From NCBI GenBank assembly GCA_027475525.1, contig JAMWFC010000117.1:4264183-4328182 (forward strand): a stretch of 64,000 nucleotides of DNA, in the 5' to 3' direction. Shown piece by piece: positions 1 through 12,476 of this stretch. Each line of letters begins with the position of its first letter. The stretch's first letter is position 1. Below the pieces are notes generated by a model that did no database searches, was not told the origin of the DNA, and saw nothing but the letters and a program-made list of their open reading frames with translations. Made by a program: the position numbers and the translations under genes. The DNA comes from Macrolepiota albuminosa (lineage: Eukaryota; Basidiomycota; Agaricomycetes; Agaricales; Agaricaceae).

Positions 1-469
1 TTCTCCCTTTATTCATTTCCTTATTTCTGCTGTCATTCTTTTACTTTACTGCTTTTATTCTTTTAACATTATCTATTAGTACTATTCTCAGCCCTTGACA
101 TGCTCTGGTTCTTTAGCTATCATTCAGATAAGTGTGGGCCCTTTAGTACTGCATACAGACTGCTTACATAAGCCAGAGTTTGCCTTTCTGACCTCCAAAG
201 TCTGGAGTTTTCCTGCCTTATTTGTACTTATTTGTTTAGGCAATTTTCAAGTTTTTAAGGTTTTATTGTCCTGTACAGTTGTTTCCCATGCTTCAGAGGC
301 CCCAGAAGCATCCAACCTGGCATAGGAAATTCTTAGACTTGTTCTTTTTGGATCTTCCTCTGCCAGATGAGTAGTTATTATAATATTGTCAGTATATACT
401 CTAATATACTTTGGATCTCCCTCTGCCAGCTGTGTGACTAAGCCATAGCCTCCAGAGGTCATCCTTACA
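1..469 (-). mobile_element. LTR of a Ty3/gypsy-like element, cut by the window start
   Basis: This is the first of five copies of one LTR family in the window (the others are at 3306-3793, 35635-36153, 36719-37217 and 44156-44653). Read on the minus strand it starts TGTAAGGATGACC at 469 and runs off the window edge, so its 3' end and target-site duplication cannot be tested. It shares with the other copies the two short direct repeats reading GGCAGAGGGAGATCCAAAG. Small open frames inside it are LTR sequence, not genes. Confidence 0.8.
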
Positions 470-3049
470 CTAATAGAGTTCTGTCAACAAACTCAACATC
501 TGATGTTGATTCTAGCTGGAGGATTCAAAAAAATGTAACAGAAGTTACAAGTTGTAGAAGCTTAAAGTTCACACTGCACAGAACCAGACTAGTCTGGTCT
601 ATTGACTATGTAGTTTGAATATAAAATTAAGCTGCTTATAGCAGCAGAGTAGATAGGTATATATATAATAATATAATTATATTATATTATAATTAATATA
701 ATATAATTTCTACTTCTACTAACTACAAGCTGCATGGCCTTTTGCCACATAGTGCATTACATACTGCTGGCTGCAGATGTCATGGTACATCAGCTCCTAC
801 ACCAGCACCTGCAACTTCTGCTTCTGAACCAAGCCTCAATGTTGTCTCCCCTCCAGTTAGCTTCACTCTCTGCCAATGCTTTGATACACCAACACTTGGT
901 GTGCAGCTGCAACATAATGCTAGAAGTCAAAATAAACTATAAAAAGGCTAAAAACTATAAGCCTCTAGCAAAGCTGATAATGGATCATCTCCTCAGATCA
1001 AGCTATACACACATTAACAAGAGAGACATGGGAACAATATTCTAGTAAAGAGTTCAACTACAAAGGATAGGTTATGTCTACAGGAAATAGAACAAGTAGC
1101 CAGCAGAAGTTGAATTGCTATCAAAAAGAAAGAGGATCAAAAAAGTAGCAGAAATGACTGAAAAAGAGCTAAAAGAATGGAAAACACTATAAGGAAATAG
1201 ATAAAAGGAGAAAAGGAGAAAAGGAAGTAAGGAGAAGTAAGACAGAAAAAGAATGATGGCATCTGATTGACTGGAGTGGCACTGAAACATAGATGTCAAA
1301 TAGAAAATTACTTCAGCATATTAGTAATAATGGCATCTGATTGTCTGGAGTGACACCAAAACATGGATGTCAAATAGAGATTTACCTCAACACATTAATT
1401 ATAGATGACCTAAAGGTGTCAGAATAGAACTAGATACATAGTTGGTCCATGCTCTAGTAACAACAGTATAAGTAGCCTAGAGATAGTAACAAATAGCAGG
1501 CATTTAGTAGGCCAAAGCTCGGCAGTTTTCAGAAAGTGAATTGTTTAGGCTGACAGTTTATTATAATCCTCTATCTTTCAGAATACTATATTTTGAAAAG
1601 TACTTCACTTCAACCAAATACATCAACATCTTATTCAAAATTTCAACAAGTACAACAGTTTGCTAAATGCTGGAGCATAGATTAAATATAGCCACCAGTC
1701 AATGCTTTGACATTTAATGCATGCTAATGTCATTGAGCTAGTATTTTAGTGAGTTTTTCTGTCTATTTTAGCATGTAGAGGCATTTTTATAATATTAATC
1801 TTATTTATTCATGTTAGCACTTACACTCATAGTGACCAAAACACTTAACATTTTATAAGAAATTTAATCAACACAATTGCCCTATTTTCACTTTTCATGT
1901 CCTTCCAAGCAACAATGAGCAATACTTAGATGAAGCATACACTTATTCATTTTTGGATGCTTCATATAGCTAGATGGCTTACAATATTGTAGTCAATCAT
2001 GTCATTTCCAAATGCCTTTAAAAAAAGTTGTAAATATTATATTTACTCTTTGATTTTCTCAGCAACTAATTTTATTAATGCAGGTCCTCTACAGGCAAAC
2101 TCATATAGCATGTTATAATTTCAATGCAAGGCACTATAAGTGTGTTAATTACTTTTAACATATCACACATCATTGTTATATGACTAAACAAAGCAATATC
2201 TAGATATATATATGACCTAGCTACATAGTAATACTCTTAGTTATTTCTATAACAGACTGAAGATCAGATACTAATATAGTCTGTATTTCTGTAAATTCAC
2301 TCCTTGGATTTTAACAGAGCAGGTCATATATATTCTGTTTGTAGATAAGTTATTTTTATATATAACACTTACTGAGCCTTATTTTTTGTCCAGATAACTT
2401 TTATATTTTGTTATATTGTCAATGTACTATCATATACATCAGGTTTCAAAATGCCTTAGTGTTTCAAAATGCAATTTTTTTACACATCATAGTCGCAATG
2501 CATCTGATCCTTGCTAAAACATAACTAATACATATTATTCAAGCTTGGATCTTGAGAAGATCAGTAAAATTCACCTAAGATCAGTTTGTAATAAGATTGC
2601 AAAAACACCTTTGAAGATCTCTGAATTTAGTTACTACTTGAAATAGCACTACCAAACTTTGTATAAGTCATCTATGTTAAGGACAAGCTATATATCAAGT
2701 TTCATGATATTTCCAGCACATTCAGAAAAGATATTACAACAGGAGTATAGATGTATGACATCTAACAATTTGACCTTTATCAGGTTTCAAAGTCTACAAG
2801 ATCCATGCCTCAAGCATCACATTCATGTCAAAACAGCACTAATGCTGGCAGTATGAGTCAGCATGACATTTTGTGACACAAGTTTTGAAACATTGTGGTT
2901 TTGTGGCTCAATACTGACTGCTGTGAACTAAATTAAATAAATAAATGAAATAAAAAATAAAAAATCAGAAAAGAAAAGAGGTTGTTTTTGCTGTACATTA
3001 CAACATTGCCAAACAGTACTCAAAAAGTCACTCTCTATCTGACCATCCT
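470..3049. other. AT-rich stretch with no supported gene
   Basis: I see no coding pattern here. There is an AT palindromic run around 655-712. An imperfect direct repeat of about 73 bp (about 1258-1330 and 1331-1403) carries the shared phrase TGGCATCTGATTG. CpG is rare, as in the surrounding transposon relics. The short open frames have no recognisable motif. Confidence 0.5.
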
Positions 3050-6000
3050 ACCTGACAATTTTTCAAATGTTTTAATGTGTTGCGACCACGACAGTGAACT
3101 TCACCACAGTCTCAGCAAGGATTCTTGCAGTTGATCACCTTCTGACTTCCATTACAAGTAGGTTCTCCACACTTTTGACATGTCCTTTTTTTCTGTTTTC
3201 TTGACACTAGATTTTTGGTCATTGATGCACATGCCCTTTTGCATGAAAGCTCAAATAATGTTTTAGCTGGGCTGAAGGTGATGAGATTGGAGAGTGTTGG
3301 GGTAGTGTCAGGAGACTCCTCATTTCTTCCTTTCCTCACTCCTTATCTCTTCACTCTCCTTTCATTCATTCTCTTATTTCTTCTGACATTATTTCATTTT
3401 ACTGTTTTTATTCTTTCAACACTATCTGTTAGTACTATTCTTAGTCCTTGAGGTGCTCTGGTTCTTTAGCTACCATTCAGACAAGTGTGGGCTCCTCAGC
3501 ACCGCTTCCAGACTGCTTATATAAGCCAGAGTTTGCCTCTTATTTGTGCAATTATTTATGTAGGCAATTTTTGAGTTTTTAAGGTTTTGTTATACTGTAC
3601 AGTTGTTTTCCATGCTTCAGAGGCCCCAGAAGCATCCAACCTGGCATAGAGAATCCCTAGACTTGTTCTCTTTGGATCTCCCTCTGCCAGATGAGTAGTT
3701 ATTATAATATTGTCAGTACATACTCTAATACACTTTGGATCTCCCTCTGCTAGCTGTGTGACTGAGCCACAGCCTTTAGAGGTCACCCTTACAGGTAGTT
3801 TCTTGGATGTGTAGTGATATCACTAGATTTGCATTATTGGATGGTGGTGGTAAGTCCAACTCAAGGAAGCCTTGACTTGCACTGTGTAATATACAATTTT
3901 TTTCTGAGACTTTAGATGCATTAATAGAATGCTGTGGCTCTTAAAGCAATCTCTTGATTGGCAATTATACATTTGCAGTCATAGTTTTTATTTGCTTGAC
4001 ATTTGTAGTCTTTTTTCATGCTCCATTGTAGTATGATTTAAGCTATTCCAGTAGCTACAATGATTTAATATTAGTATGTTAATACAATTATTGAACTTTG
4101 CTTACTTTATATGAAATTTTATCATTAATATCAGCTTCATTATTTCATATCTGCATACCGACATTTCAATTTAGATTAGTTAGTAGATTGTTAAACCCTA
4201 TATTTTCTGTTATCAACATTCAAAATAGTGCTCTTTCATTACTGTTATGTATGGGCAGGACAGGCTTTTGAGTACCGTGCATTTCAGCAAGAAAATGAAG
4301 GGGCTGTTTTAAATGCAAAGCTGTCACATATGCTGCCATTGCTGACTTGCTCTGAAGTTTTTCAGGAATCAGTAAAACACCTATAACTTCATCTGTCTTC
4401 TGATATAAGTTCTCATTGACCCAGCCAGACAAAAGAGAGGGCTTGATAAGTGCATCTTGCACTAAACATATCATTTCTTGAAGCTCATTTGTCAACCAGA
4501 TGCTGTAGTGGCCTATATAGCACTAGCTTGTACTATTGTAGATGCCAACTCTGGTTTTTATAAGTTATCAAACACTTCAAAGAATAGACTTGAGACTTAC
4601 AAGCAAATTATGATGGATGACAAAGTTGTTGAGACAATTTTAAGTATGCTCAATAGAAGCCCCAGATAATGGCATGTCAGAATGAAGATGTGTATGAATG
4701 CCACCTTTAGTCATGTTTGTTCCTCAGATACAATGGTATAGTGATAACCCAGTTTTTGAATCAACACCAACTTCATAGAATAGTGCAATATCTGGTGGAT
4801 CAGATAAAAAATCCTTTTGAATGAGGTCTAATATATTTTTGGCAGTTGCTCATGCCATTGCATTGAATAGTGAAGATCTGGTCTTTGCAACCTGTAAAAC
4901 AAGTAGATAAAGCTCTTCAGAAGGTGGAATAATATGCTTGCATCGCTTCCATAGCCAGCATGAACATATAAAAAAAAGGTTATTCTATGAAAGCGGTGGA
5001 TCCTGTGTAAGATTCCAGATAATGATGCATGATTTATCATTGCTATCAGGGATAAAAATTACATCACAAAGTGCAATTGAGAACTTCTGAAGTAATCCAT
5101 GTCCAGTGGGTATATAAAACATGTTAAAGACATGGAAAGGATCCTTTAAAACTCTGCTTGAATATGAGTCGTCCACTCTGATGTGGTAGTATGTAGTGAT
5201 TCTTGTAGAATTTGATCTCCCAATTCACAACTGGTGGGGTCCTCAGTATAGTTATTGGAAGCACTAAGAGTCAGAGGCATGTCAAATCTAGCCTTCTTTA
5301 GAAGATAACCAATACTAATGCTGGTCTCATTAAGTAGACAGGAGTTTGATGACAGATCATTTGTGCTTGGCAGTTCCTCCAAAGCTAAGCTAGGCTCGAC
5401 ATGTTTATCCACAAATGTATCAATATCTAAAGCTGGAGGATCAGTGATATTGGTTGTTTTTGATAGCAAAGAATGATTGAAAGTGGGCTGAAATGAGTTG
5501 AATAAGTTTCTGAACTGAGTCAGTCCTTCAGTGATGACTATGGAGGCATACAAGATGAAAAGGTGGTGTTCTATATTCTTCAAGTGTTTTTCATGTTGTA
5601 TTACATCCACTATATGTTACAATTGCACCAGGAATAAGAACTTCTTGGACCTTGATCAAGCAGCATAATGGTGTTAATGCAATTCCATCATAGCTTACAT
5701 CCTCAACATGAGGTGATATTATTCCAGATGCAATTATATGGCTTTGATCACCATTCTGTAAAATTACAGAAGTACTTAGAAGAGGTTTGTTGGGAAGAGG
5801 GCTAGGAACAGCAATTTTTCATTGAGAATTGTAGATTTGAAGTGATGCAAGAGCATCAAGTGCGGCATATTGGACCTGTTCTGAAGTTAGGTCTTTATTT
5901 TCCCAGACAGATCTGAGGCACTGCACTACATTTTTGTTAAGCTGCTGATGAAGGACTATAGTACAGAGATCTATCAAACTGCATCATGCTGTTGAAATGA

Positions 6001-8526
6001 CCTGTTTGTCCTTCGCAAATAGTGCAAGATTAAGAGCACTTGAAATGGAATAGATGGTTGGCAAGCTTGTTCAAGGTACTTGAGATCAGCTACCACACCC
6101 TGCCCAACTTTGATGATGTAAGAATTTGCTAGAACCTGCCACAAAGAGAGGGGAAGATGTTTTCTGACAAGCATTAGTCCAATTTGTTGATAGTTTTTAG
6201 TTCATAAAGTGAAGAAGTCTGACAATGATTATTACTTACCTGCAGTATGAATATATTTAAATCAAATGCAATTTGAAGTATTGCAGTTTGTCCATGACCA
6301 GTTATATATCCATGCTCTGAGGTTTTGATGTTCCATTTAGTATCTAATCTGGTTATGATTGAATTTGTAGTGTCATTGTTGGGTAGTAAGTCCAGAATAA
6401 CATGCATTGCATCTTCAATAACTAGTTCAGACTGCTTCACTGACATCTTGATATGACTTGGAAAAATGAGAGGTTTGAGCTCAGCATATTTTTTGATAGG
6501 CATGACACCATGGCAAAGAGATATAATTCAAGAGACTTCTTCATTTGCATAAGTGTGAGCTCATATTAAAAGTGAGACTTGGTTTGTACTAGATCACAGA
6601 TACAAATCTTGCCCTTTTTATTGGTCACAGTTAGAAGAGCAATAAATACTGGAACATCATTAACTTTAGCAATATACTTGGGAAGCTAAGTAGCAACATA
6701 TATCAAAACAAGTCTAAGTTTTGAAACATAGAACCCACCTTGAGACTATAATCAAGAGCACAAATTTCACCTATCAACATAGCTGTGTGTTGATTCAAAT
6801 CTATCTGATGCTCCACAATTAAGGCATCATACATATCTTGCAGTCATTGTGCACTTAGAACAAAACCATGAGCACCATCAAGAGACTAATCATGAAAGGG
6901 GAGAAATGATTTCTGTTGTCCATAGTCAAATGGTTTAAGACCTCTCTCCAAAATTGTATGAAAATATGATAGATGTAGATTATTGTAGTTTTGGAGGCTT
7001 TGAATTAGCAGAGTGTTTGAAAATTGCTTTGTGCCTATTCCATGCTGAAAGCATGATCACATGAAGCTTAGAGCAGACTTTGAAATCCCACTTTGTTGGC
7101 TAAGTTTAGCAGGAAATTCAGCAGCAAGAGCATGAGATAATATGGCTAAGATATGAGGATTTCAGCTTTGAAATGTCATTGACTGTGGTCTGACACACTT
7201 GAGGCAGCAGTAACAATATCTCAGAATCCAAAATGTCCTGTCAAGATCCACAACACAGTGAGATCAGTCAATATAACCATGATGCCATAAACAGGCACTA
7301 CAATTTGGATTTGAACATCTGATTCCCCCTGTTACTAGGCATTCAGGATATCATAGAAATATGTCACAAGGATATAAATTTTGAGGTGATATCTGTAGCT
7401 TCCAAAGCTGAAAGTAAGATGATGGTCAAGGAAACCAGAAGGTTTGATAATCTCGATATAGAGGTGACAATCCATCAGAGCCATGGTTCTTCTGAGATAA
7501 TTGATCTATGCAGGCATCAAAGGCAGTTTGTAACTATGTTGGCAAAGGATGTCTCCTAGGATAAGTTTTTGCATAGTTTTCCTCTTCTTCTTCTTCTTCT
7601 TCTTCATCTCCATCTAAATCTTCATTGCCAATTCCATCCTGAAAAAGATAAAAATCATCTGAGTTTTTAAGTTCATTTTCCCTTCCAAGCCACCATCTTC
7701 ATTTTTCATATCTACAACTCGGGATGGATCATTTTTGGGAATGACTTGGTAGTGCTTTAGAGATGTAACTGGCATGTGGTGAAGTGACTCTTGGCTGCAT
7801 AGTGAAGGCATGGATATAATAGTAGCATGACCTTTGTGACTATCAATGAGCTGTGATAGCTCAGATATCGAGCTGAAATCTGATTTACTTGTTGTTCCTG
7901 GTGCATGCTTTACAGCATATTAGTCAATATGATAAAGATCAACCAATGTTAATATGAAGAATACTTACTAAACCAACAATAGAATGTTCTTTTGACATTT
8001 TCGAGGTTTTAAACTTTTTTCTTGGCTGACCAACAGGCCATTTCTTTACTGACTTTTTAGGAATAGCTGTTTCATCAGCTAGAGCAGCATGCTGCTTATA
8101 ACCAGTTCTACATGGCTGTCCTTGTAGTCACTTTTCTAAATGAGCTCGATAACACTGAAGATTTGATAGTTTTCTTATTGCGTGAACCTTTTGGCTGGCC
8201 TCATAAGCGCTTTGTTACTATTTCTTCATCATGATCTGATAATAAAAAGTTTGATTCATCCAATGAAGAACTGAAGACAAGAGATTGTGAGTATAAGATA
8301 AAAAGTGAAAGCACCCAATAAAGGTAGTATACCTTGGTTCATGTTTTTCACTGCCTTGTTCTGGAAGATTTTGAACAGTTGGATCACTAGGATAGATGTG
8401 AGATGCAATCTTTCTGCATTGCATAATGCATAAAAAAAGGACAAACTCCAGATTAAAGTAATGTCTTTCAAGTATATCGAGTTCCGATAAGAATTCTGAG
8501 CTAAGCTCATCATCCGAATTGAGCAT
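3050..8526 (-). pseudogene. Decayed DUF6729 / 3'-5' exonuclease-like transposon-associated gene
   Basis: Reading the minus strand from about 8526 down to 3050 gives, in broken frames, the order I remember for a high-copy Agaricomycete gene family. First comes an acidic N-terminus with a Glu run (about 7600). A Cys-containing region then reads CVVDLDRTFWILRYCYC and GISKSALSFM (about 7060-7300). An exonuclease-like segment follows, with GHGQTAILQIAF (about 6270-6310) and SYIIKVGQGVVADLKYLE (about 6070-6130). After that come SRVLKDPFHVFNMFYIP (about 5110-5165) and a C-terminal region with ALHLKQPLHFLAEM (about 4270-4320). A Cys-rich tail CQKCGEPTC then CGEVHCRGRNT (about 3080-3190) ends it. Many in-frame stops and frameshifts are present, many of them explainable as CGA to TGA or TGG to TGA/TAG changes. 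A solo LTR at 3306-3793 splits the tail. The DUF name is from memory; the gene is non-functional. Confidence 0.6.
3306..3793 (-). mobile_element. Solo LTR with target-site duplication GGTAG
   Basis: On the plus strand it starts TGTCAGGAGACTCC and ends ACCCTTACA, which is TGTAAGG...CTGACA on the minus strand. It is flanked directly by GGTAG at 3301-3305 and 3794-3798, a perfect 5-bp duplication typical of Ty3/gypsy insertion. No internal region is present, so it is a solo LTR left by LTR-LTR recombination. It interrupts the C-terminal tail of the decayed gene around it. Confidence 0.9.
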
Positions 8527-8945
8527 ACTAGCTACAAGAGAATGCGATTAAAATGCATGTGTTCAGACATGCATGGGGCCCATTGTGATGCTATTATTAG
8601 ACCCATGTGGAAATTTCAAACTCAGTATTGCAACCGGTATTGTACACAGCAGTGAGGATCCGGCCAGTTTTGCCACCTGCATAACCGGCTTCCTTCTGAC
8701 ACAATCACCAACGTACCTTCTACTAAAGTGACACTTGATTAGGCTAGGATAGACAATATCACAACCACTGCACAAGTCTGATTGGTCAAAGATACTGTCA
8801 ATGTCTTGTTATTCATGGTTTCAAAAGAATTTTGAAACACTATGGGCATGATAATGTATTATACATGTATATAGCTGAGTTTTAAAAAAAAATAATGGAA
8901 AAAACACACACACAAGTTGTTGGCTTCGCAACGAGGTAGATCTCG

Positions 8946-9216
8946 GGTACCATGCTACGCTTACTCAGATACCTCAAAGAATCCACCCATCGTGCTACAT
9001 GGATTTACTAACGCTGATTGGGCAAGCTGCCTCGACACAAGGAGAAGTACAAGCAGTTACATGTGGTTGCTTAGTTCTGGAGCTGTATCTTAGTCTGTGC
9101 ATAAACAGAAAACAGTGGCAACATCTTCGTGCAAGATCAAATACATGGTCGTAGGGAAACCGCAAGCTGCGTTTCTCAAGACCAGTGCCATCACCATTGA
9201 TTGGCATTGCATCATT
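8946..9216 (+). pseudogene. Ty1/copia RNase H fragment
   Basis: From 9001 a single frame reads ADWASCLDTRRSTSSYMWLL followed by SSGAVS, a stop, then KQKTVATSSCKIKYM. This is the Ty1/copia RNase H hallmark (ADWAx..RRSTSGYxxxLxxGxVSWxSxKQxxVAxSSxEAEYxA). The Trp codon after AVS is TAG and the catalytic Glu region reads CKIKYM, so the fragment is dead. Upstream RYLKESTHRATW (8965-9005) fits the preceding copia segment in a shifted frame. It ends about 25 bp before the stop codon of the ABC transporter gene. I see no copia LTR beside it. Confidence 0.75.
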
Positions 9217-9240
9217 CTTCTATAACATCCTCAGAGCTAT

Positions 9241-11815
9241 CTATGTGCTATCGTAGAAGGCATTCGCTTGTATCTGGTAGAGCTTTGCATATTCTCCGTC
9301 AAGCTTCATGAGCTCCTCATGGGAGCCAGACTCTGCCACGCCACCATCTTTCATGCATCTGTATCCGCAATCAGATTACACTATGCGCTAACAAGTCAAA
9401 GTGGACATACATAATGAGGTCGGCATGCTTAGTGAGATGGCCAAACCGATGAGTTACGAAAACCATAGTTTTTCCAGGCCTACTAGCAATGAGCCGGTTG
9501 AATATCTGATATTCGGCTTCTGGATCGAGAGCGGAACTTGGCTCGTCAACAGCAACAAAGTTAACACGGCCAGAGTTGAGATGCATGAATGTTCGCGCCC
9601 TAGTGAATGTGACGTGTAGATATGTCAACTCGATTAGAAAGAAGCAACATCTTACGCGACAAGGCGCTGTCTTTCCCCGCCTGATATCTCAATTCTCTTT
9701 GACAGTGTTTTCATGTACTTCTGCAAAGGGTGCTCCGGATCATCAGGTACGTTGATGGGCTGGACGTTGCTTCTTGGGTTCAAGATTGTGTCTAAACCTT
9801 CCACAAACTTTGCACAGAATTCTGCGGCACCCCCTTGTTCTGCAGCTACAGCGACCGCGGCTGCGTCTGTCGATCGTGCCACGTCCCCAAATGCGATGTT
9901 TTCGTAAAGCGACAACGGGTAGAGTCCGTGATCTTGTGTAAAAGAAGCCGTAGTGCGACGGACATCCATAGGGCGATACTCCTGTGCAGGCGTACCGTCA
10001 ATAAGTACTGTTCCCGAACTAGGATCGTATAACCGTGTAAGTAACTTGATCAGTGTGGACTTTCCGCTTCCATTAGCCCCAACAATCACGACAAGTTGTC
10101 CTGGTTTGATAATGAGAGAAACGTTCCTTAATGCAGGTAATTTATTTCTGCTTCCGGGATAGTTAAATATAACGTCTCTACGAGATTATGAAAGTGTCAT
10201 TAGTTGTTTTTCCAAAAAGGGCTCGGTAACTTACTTGAGTTCGAGCGCCATCCCATCTTTGCTAGTCTGTGAGCTTGGATAGGGAACATCTCCTTGTTGG
10301 ATCTTGTTAGACTTCTCCAAAAACGCGTAGAGACGTTTTATCTTGGTTATGTGGCGATTCAATGTTTTCGTGTGGCGAAGGATGCTTTGCAAAGAGTATC
10401 GTAGCACAGAAGACGATTGGAGTAGGATAGCAATGGATCCTATGGAAAATTTCGAAGGGCTGATTACGACATTGGCCGCACAGTACACCTTTAGATAATT
10501 GGCCTTTCAAATCGAGCTGAAAGATCGATCCGAGGAACGTACCATAGGAAGATCACCGGCAATGGAATAGGCAATTTCCAAAAGGAGCGAGCTTCTCCTT
10601 CTCAGTTGCTCCCAATATTCGTCCGTACATGTGTCCCCGAGTTTTTTCTTGGCCTTCTCGTATTCTGTAGACAAAGGTATTGGACACTGATAGCTTAGCA
10701 AAGACGGAACATACCGTTTAAAATATGACTTTTCAAGTTCCCACTTATGACATCCTGTCGATAGGCATCCGCGGTGAGATCAGAGAGGGCTCCCATGCGT
10801 TGATAGTCCTCGTGTTTTAGGTTTGCGACCCACACTAGATTTTTACCATGTCAGCCTCATGTTACGCCCCCACAACACAACACACTTACTTTTGGACAAT
10901 AGATCCTCAGTGAAGAGGGTTCTCAACAAGGGTCGGGCTACACAAAGTAAGGCAAAAACCGGGCCACCACTGAAACGCGAAGCATGTACGATCAGGGTAA
11001 GTTGACTCAGAGAAGTCAAAAATTCGCCCAAGACCGACGCGATTGTGTCGAAGGCTTCCCAAGCGTCTCTCGGGGATATGTATACCCGGCTTTCAGGATC
11101 TGATAGACGATATTTTTCGAGGTGTGGTCAACGTATGAGGAAAACCAACCTTGGGCAGTCAAAAGCTCCATATTCAATCGTGCTTTATAGGAAAAGAGGT
11201 TGAGTTGTCACGTATTCCTAAAGATACAGCATATACCTTCCATAATATGAGTCTCGTAGTATTGAAGAACTCGAGTTCTAAATACCGGGTTATAGTCGCG
11301 CCTGAGATGGCATTGATGTAGACTTTCCACGGGACAAGACTGAGGGTTGACTCACGTCCACCAGTTAAGGGTCGTAATTAATGTAGCGCAAGATAAACGA
11401 TTGACAATTGCCATGAGAATGGCAAGAGTATTTGCTTTTCCATCGCGTATACCAGCTTCAACCTACGCAGCCTATCGGTGAAAGCATCTTTCGACGATAA
11501 AAAAAATCAACGAACGATTTGCAACAAAGTCGATGATAAATGCATCATGACGGCCGATTCAACACCTTCCCAAAGCTTCGATAAAGCAAAGAAAATGAGC
11601 AGTGTAGGAGATATTGTGGAGACCTCAGTGGCAAGACGCCGGAAGAGTTGTAACCCAGAGACAACCTCATCCCATCGACGCAAAAGACCAAGTCTGGGTT
11701 GTTCGCTTGTCGAGAGCTCCCATATGCCGAACTGTTCACTGGTAATAGCGGGGTCTGGCTCCGATTTCTGTTCTGTCTCCTTTGAAACAACTTCCGTTAC
11801 AGGTTTTCTACCCAT
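9241..11815 (-). CDS. ABC transporter, TMD-NBD half-transporter (multidrug/lipid exporter-like)
   Basis: An eleven-exon model closes exactly at 684 aa. Exons: 11815-11516, 11462-11356, 11301-11237, 11182-11150, 11099-10890, 10834-10715, 10664-10543, 10503-10235, 10177-9656, 9599-9411, 9358-9241. All introns are GT-AG, about 40-60 bp in most cases. The N-terminal part is hydrophobic and membrane-spanning. The nucleotide-binding domain has Walker A VGANGSGKST, a Q-loop-like SFTQDHGLYP, signature SGGERQRLVA, Walker B NFVAVDEPSS with D-loop SALDPEAE, and H-loop VFVTHRFGHL, all apparently intact. A half-transporter would act as a dimer, using ATP to export a substrate that cannot be read from sequence. 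The start at 11815 follows a clean upstream region. The gene is divergent from the AP endonuclease gene. Confidence 0.88.
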
Positions 11816-12476
11816 TATGGCAAGATCTTCCGGGTAGCAGGAGAAAGATGTCGGGGTGGAAACAGAAGACAGATCCTTTTTGTATTGTACGCGTTATAAG
11901 CACAGAGGGCTCAGATTCAGCAAACAAAATCCGATTGGGAATTTGAAGCTCTAAGATAAATTGATAACGCATGGTCCTGGTGAGTCCCCATTTGTGTCCA
12001 AGTCGGGGCTCGGGAAGACTTTTGGAGTTTGATTCTATGGAAATTGAATGACCCACAGACACTTTGCGTCGCCAGTCACAAGTACTGAATTAAAACGTGG
12101 TTTGCCCCCAAATGGAACATGTAGCGCACGTGACATAAGAGATGTAGGCACTTGTTTATTCAGTCTTTGGCTCTCCCGAGGTTTAAAAGGCCCTGTGTAG
12201 TAGAACAGAGCAAGTTTTTCAACCTTAGGACTTACACCATTTCCATCCCGCAAATCAAGTGTGACTTAGGTGTTGACAGAGACAGAACATTATGTAACGG
12301 TTTGCCTAAAATGGAATACATCCGAACTGCCCGCGACGAACCCAACCTGTGACCCCCGTTACGCCTAGAGTGGTACCAACCCCTAGCTCAGCTTTTGCTG
12401 AGTCATGCTTCTATGGACAAGACACTTCCGCATTAATCTTTGCTCTCACTCGATTGACGTTCCATCTTTGTACATC
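11816..12476. promoter_or_regulatory. Shared divergent promoter region (ABC exporter / AP endonuclease)
   Basis: These 661 bp separate the start codons of two divergently transcribed genes, so they must hold both promoters and leaders. I cannot identify a specific factor site with confidence. A short inverted motif CTAGCTCAGCTTTTGCTGAGTC lies at about 12383-12404. Open frames here on both strands have no recognisable motifs. Confidence 0.4.

Noticed and set aside
1258..1403. Another 77-bp artefact
   Set aside because: The period is about 73 bp and the copies differ at many positions, so it is an old duplication.
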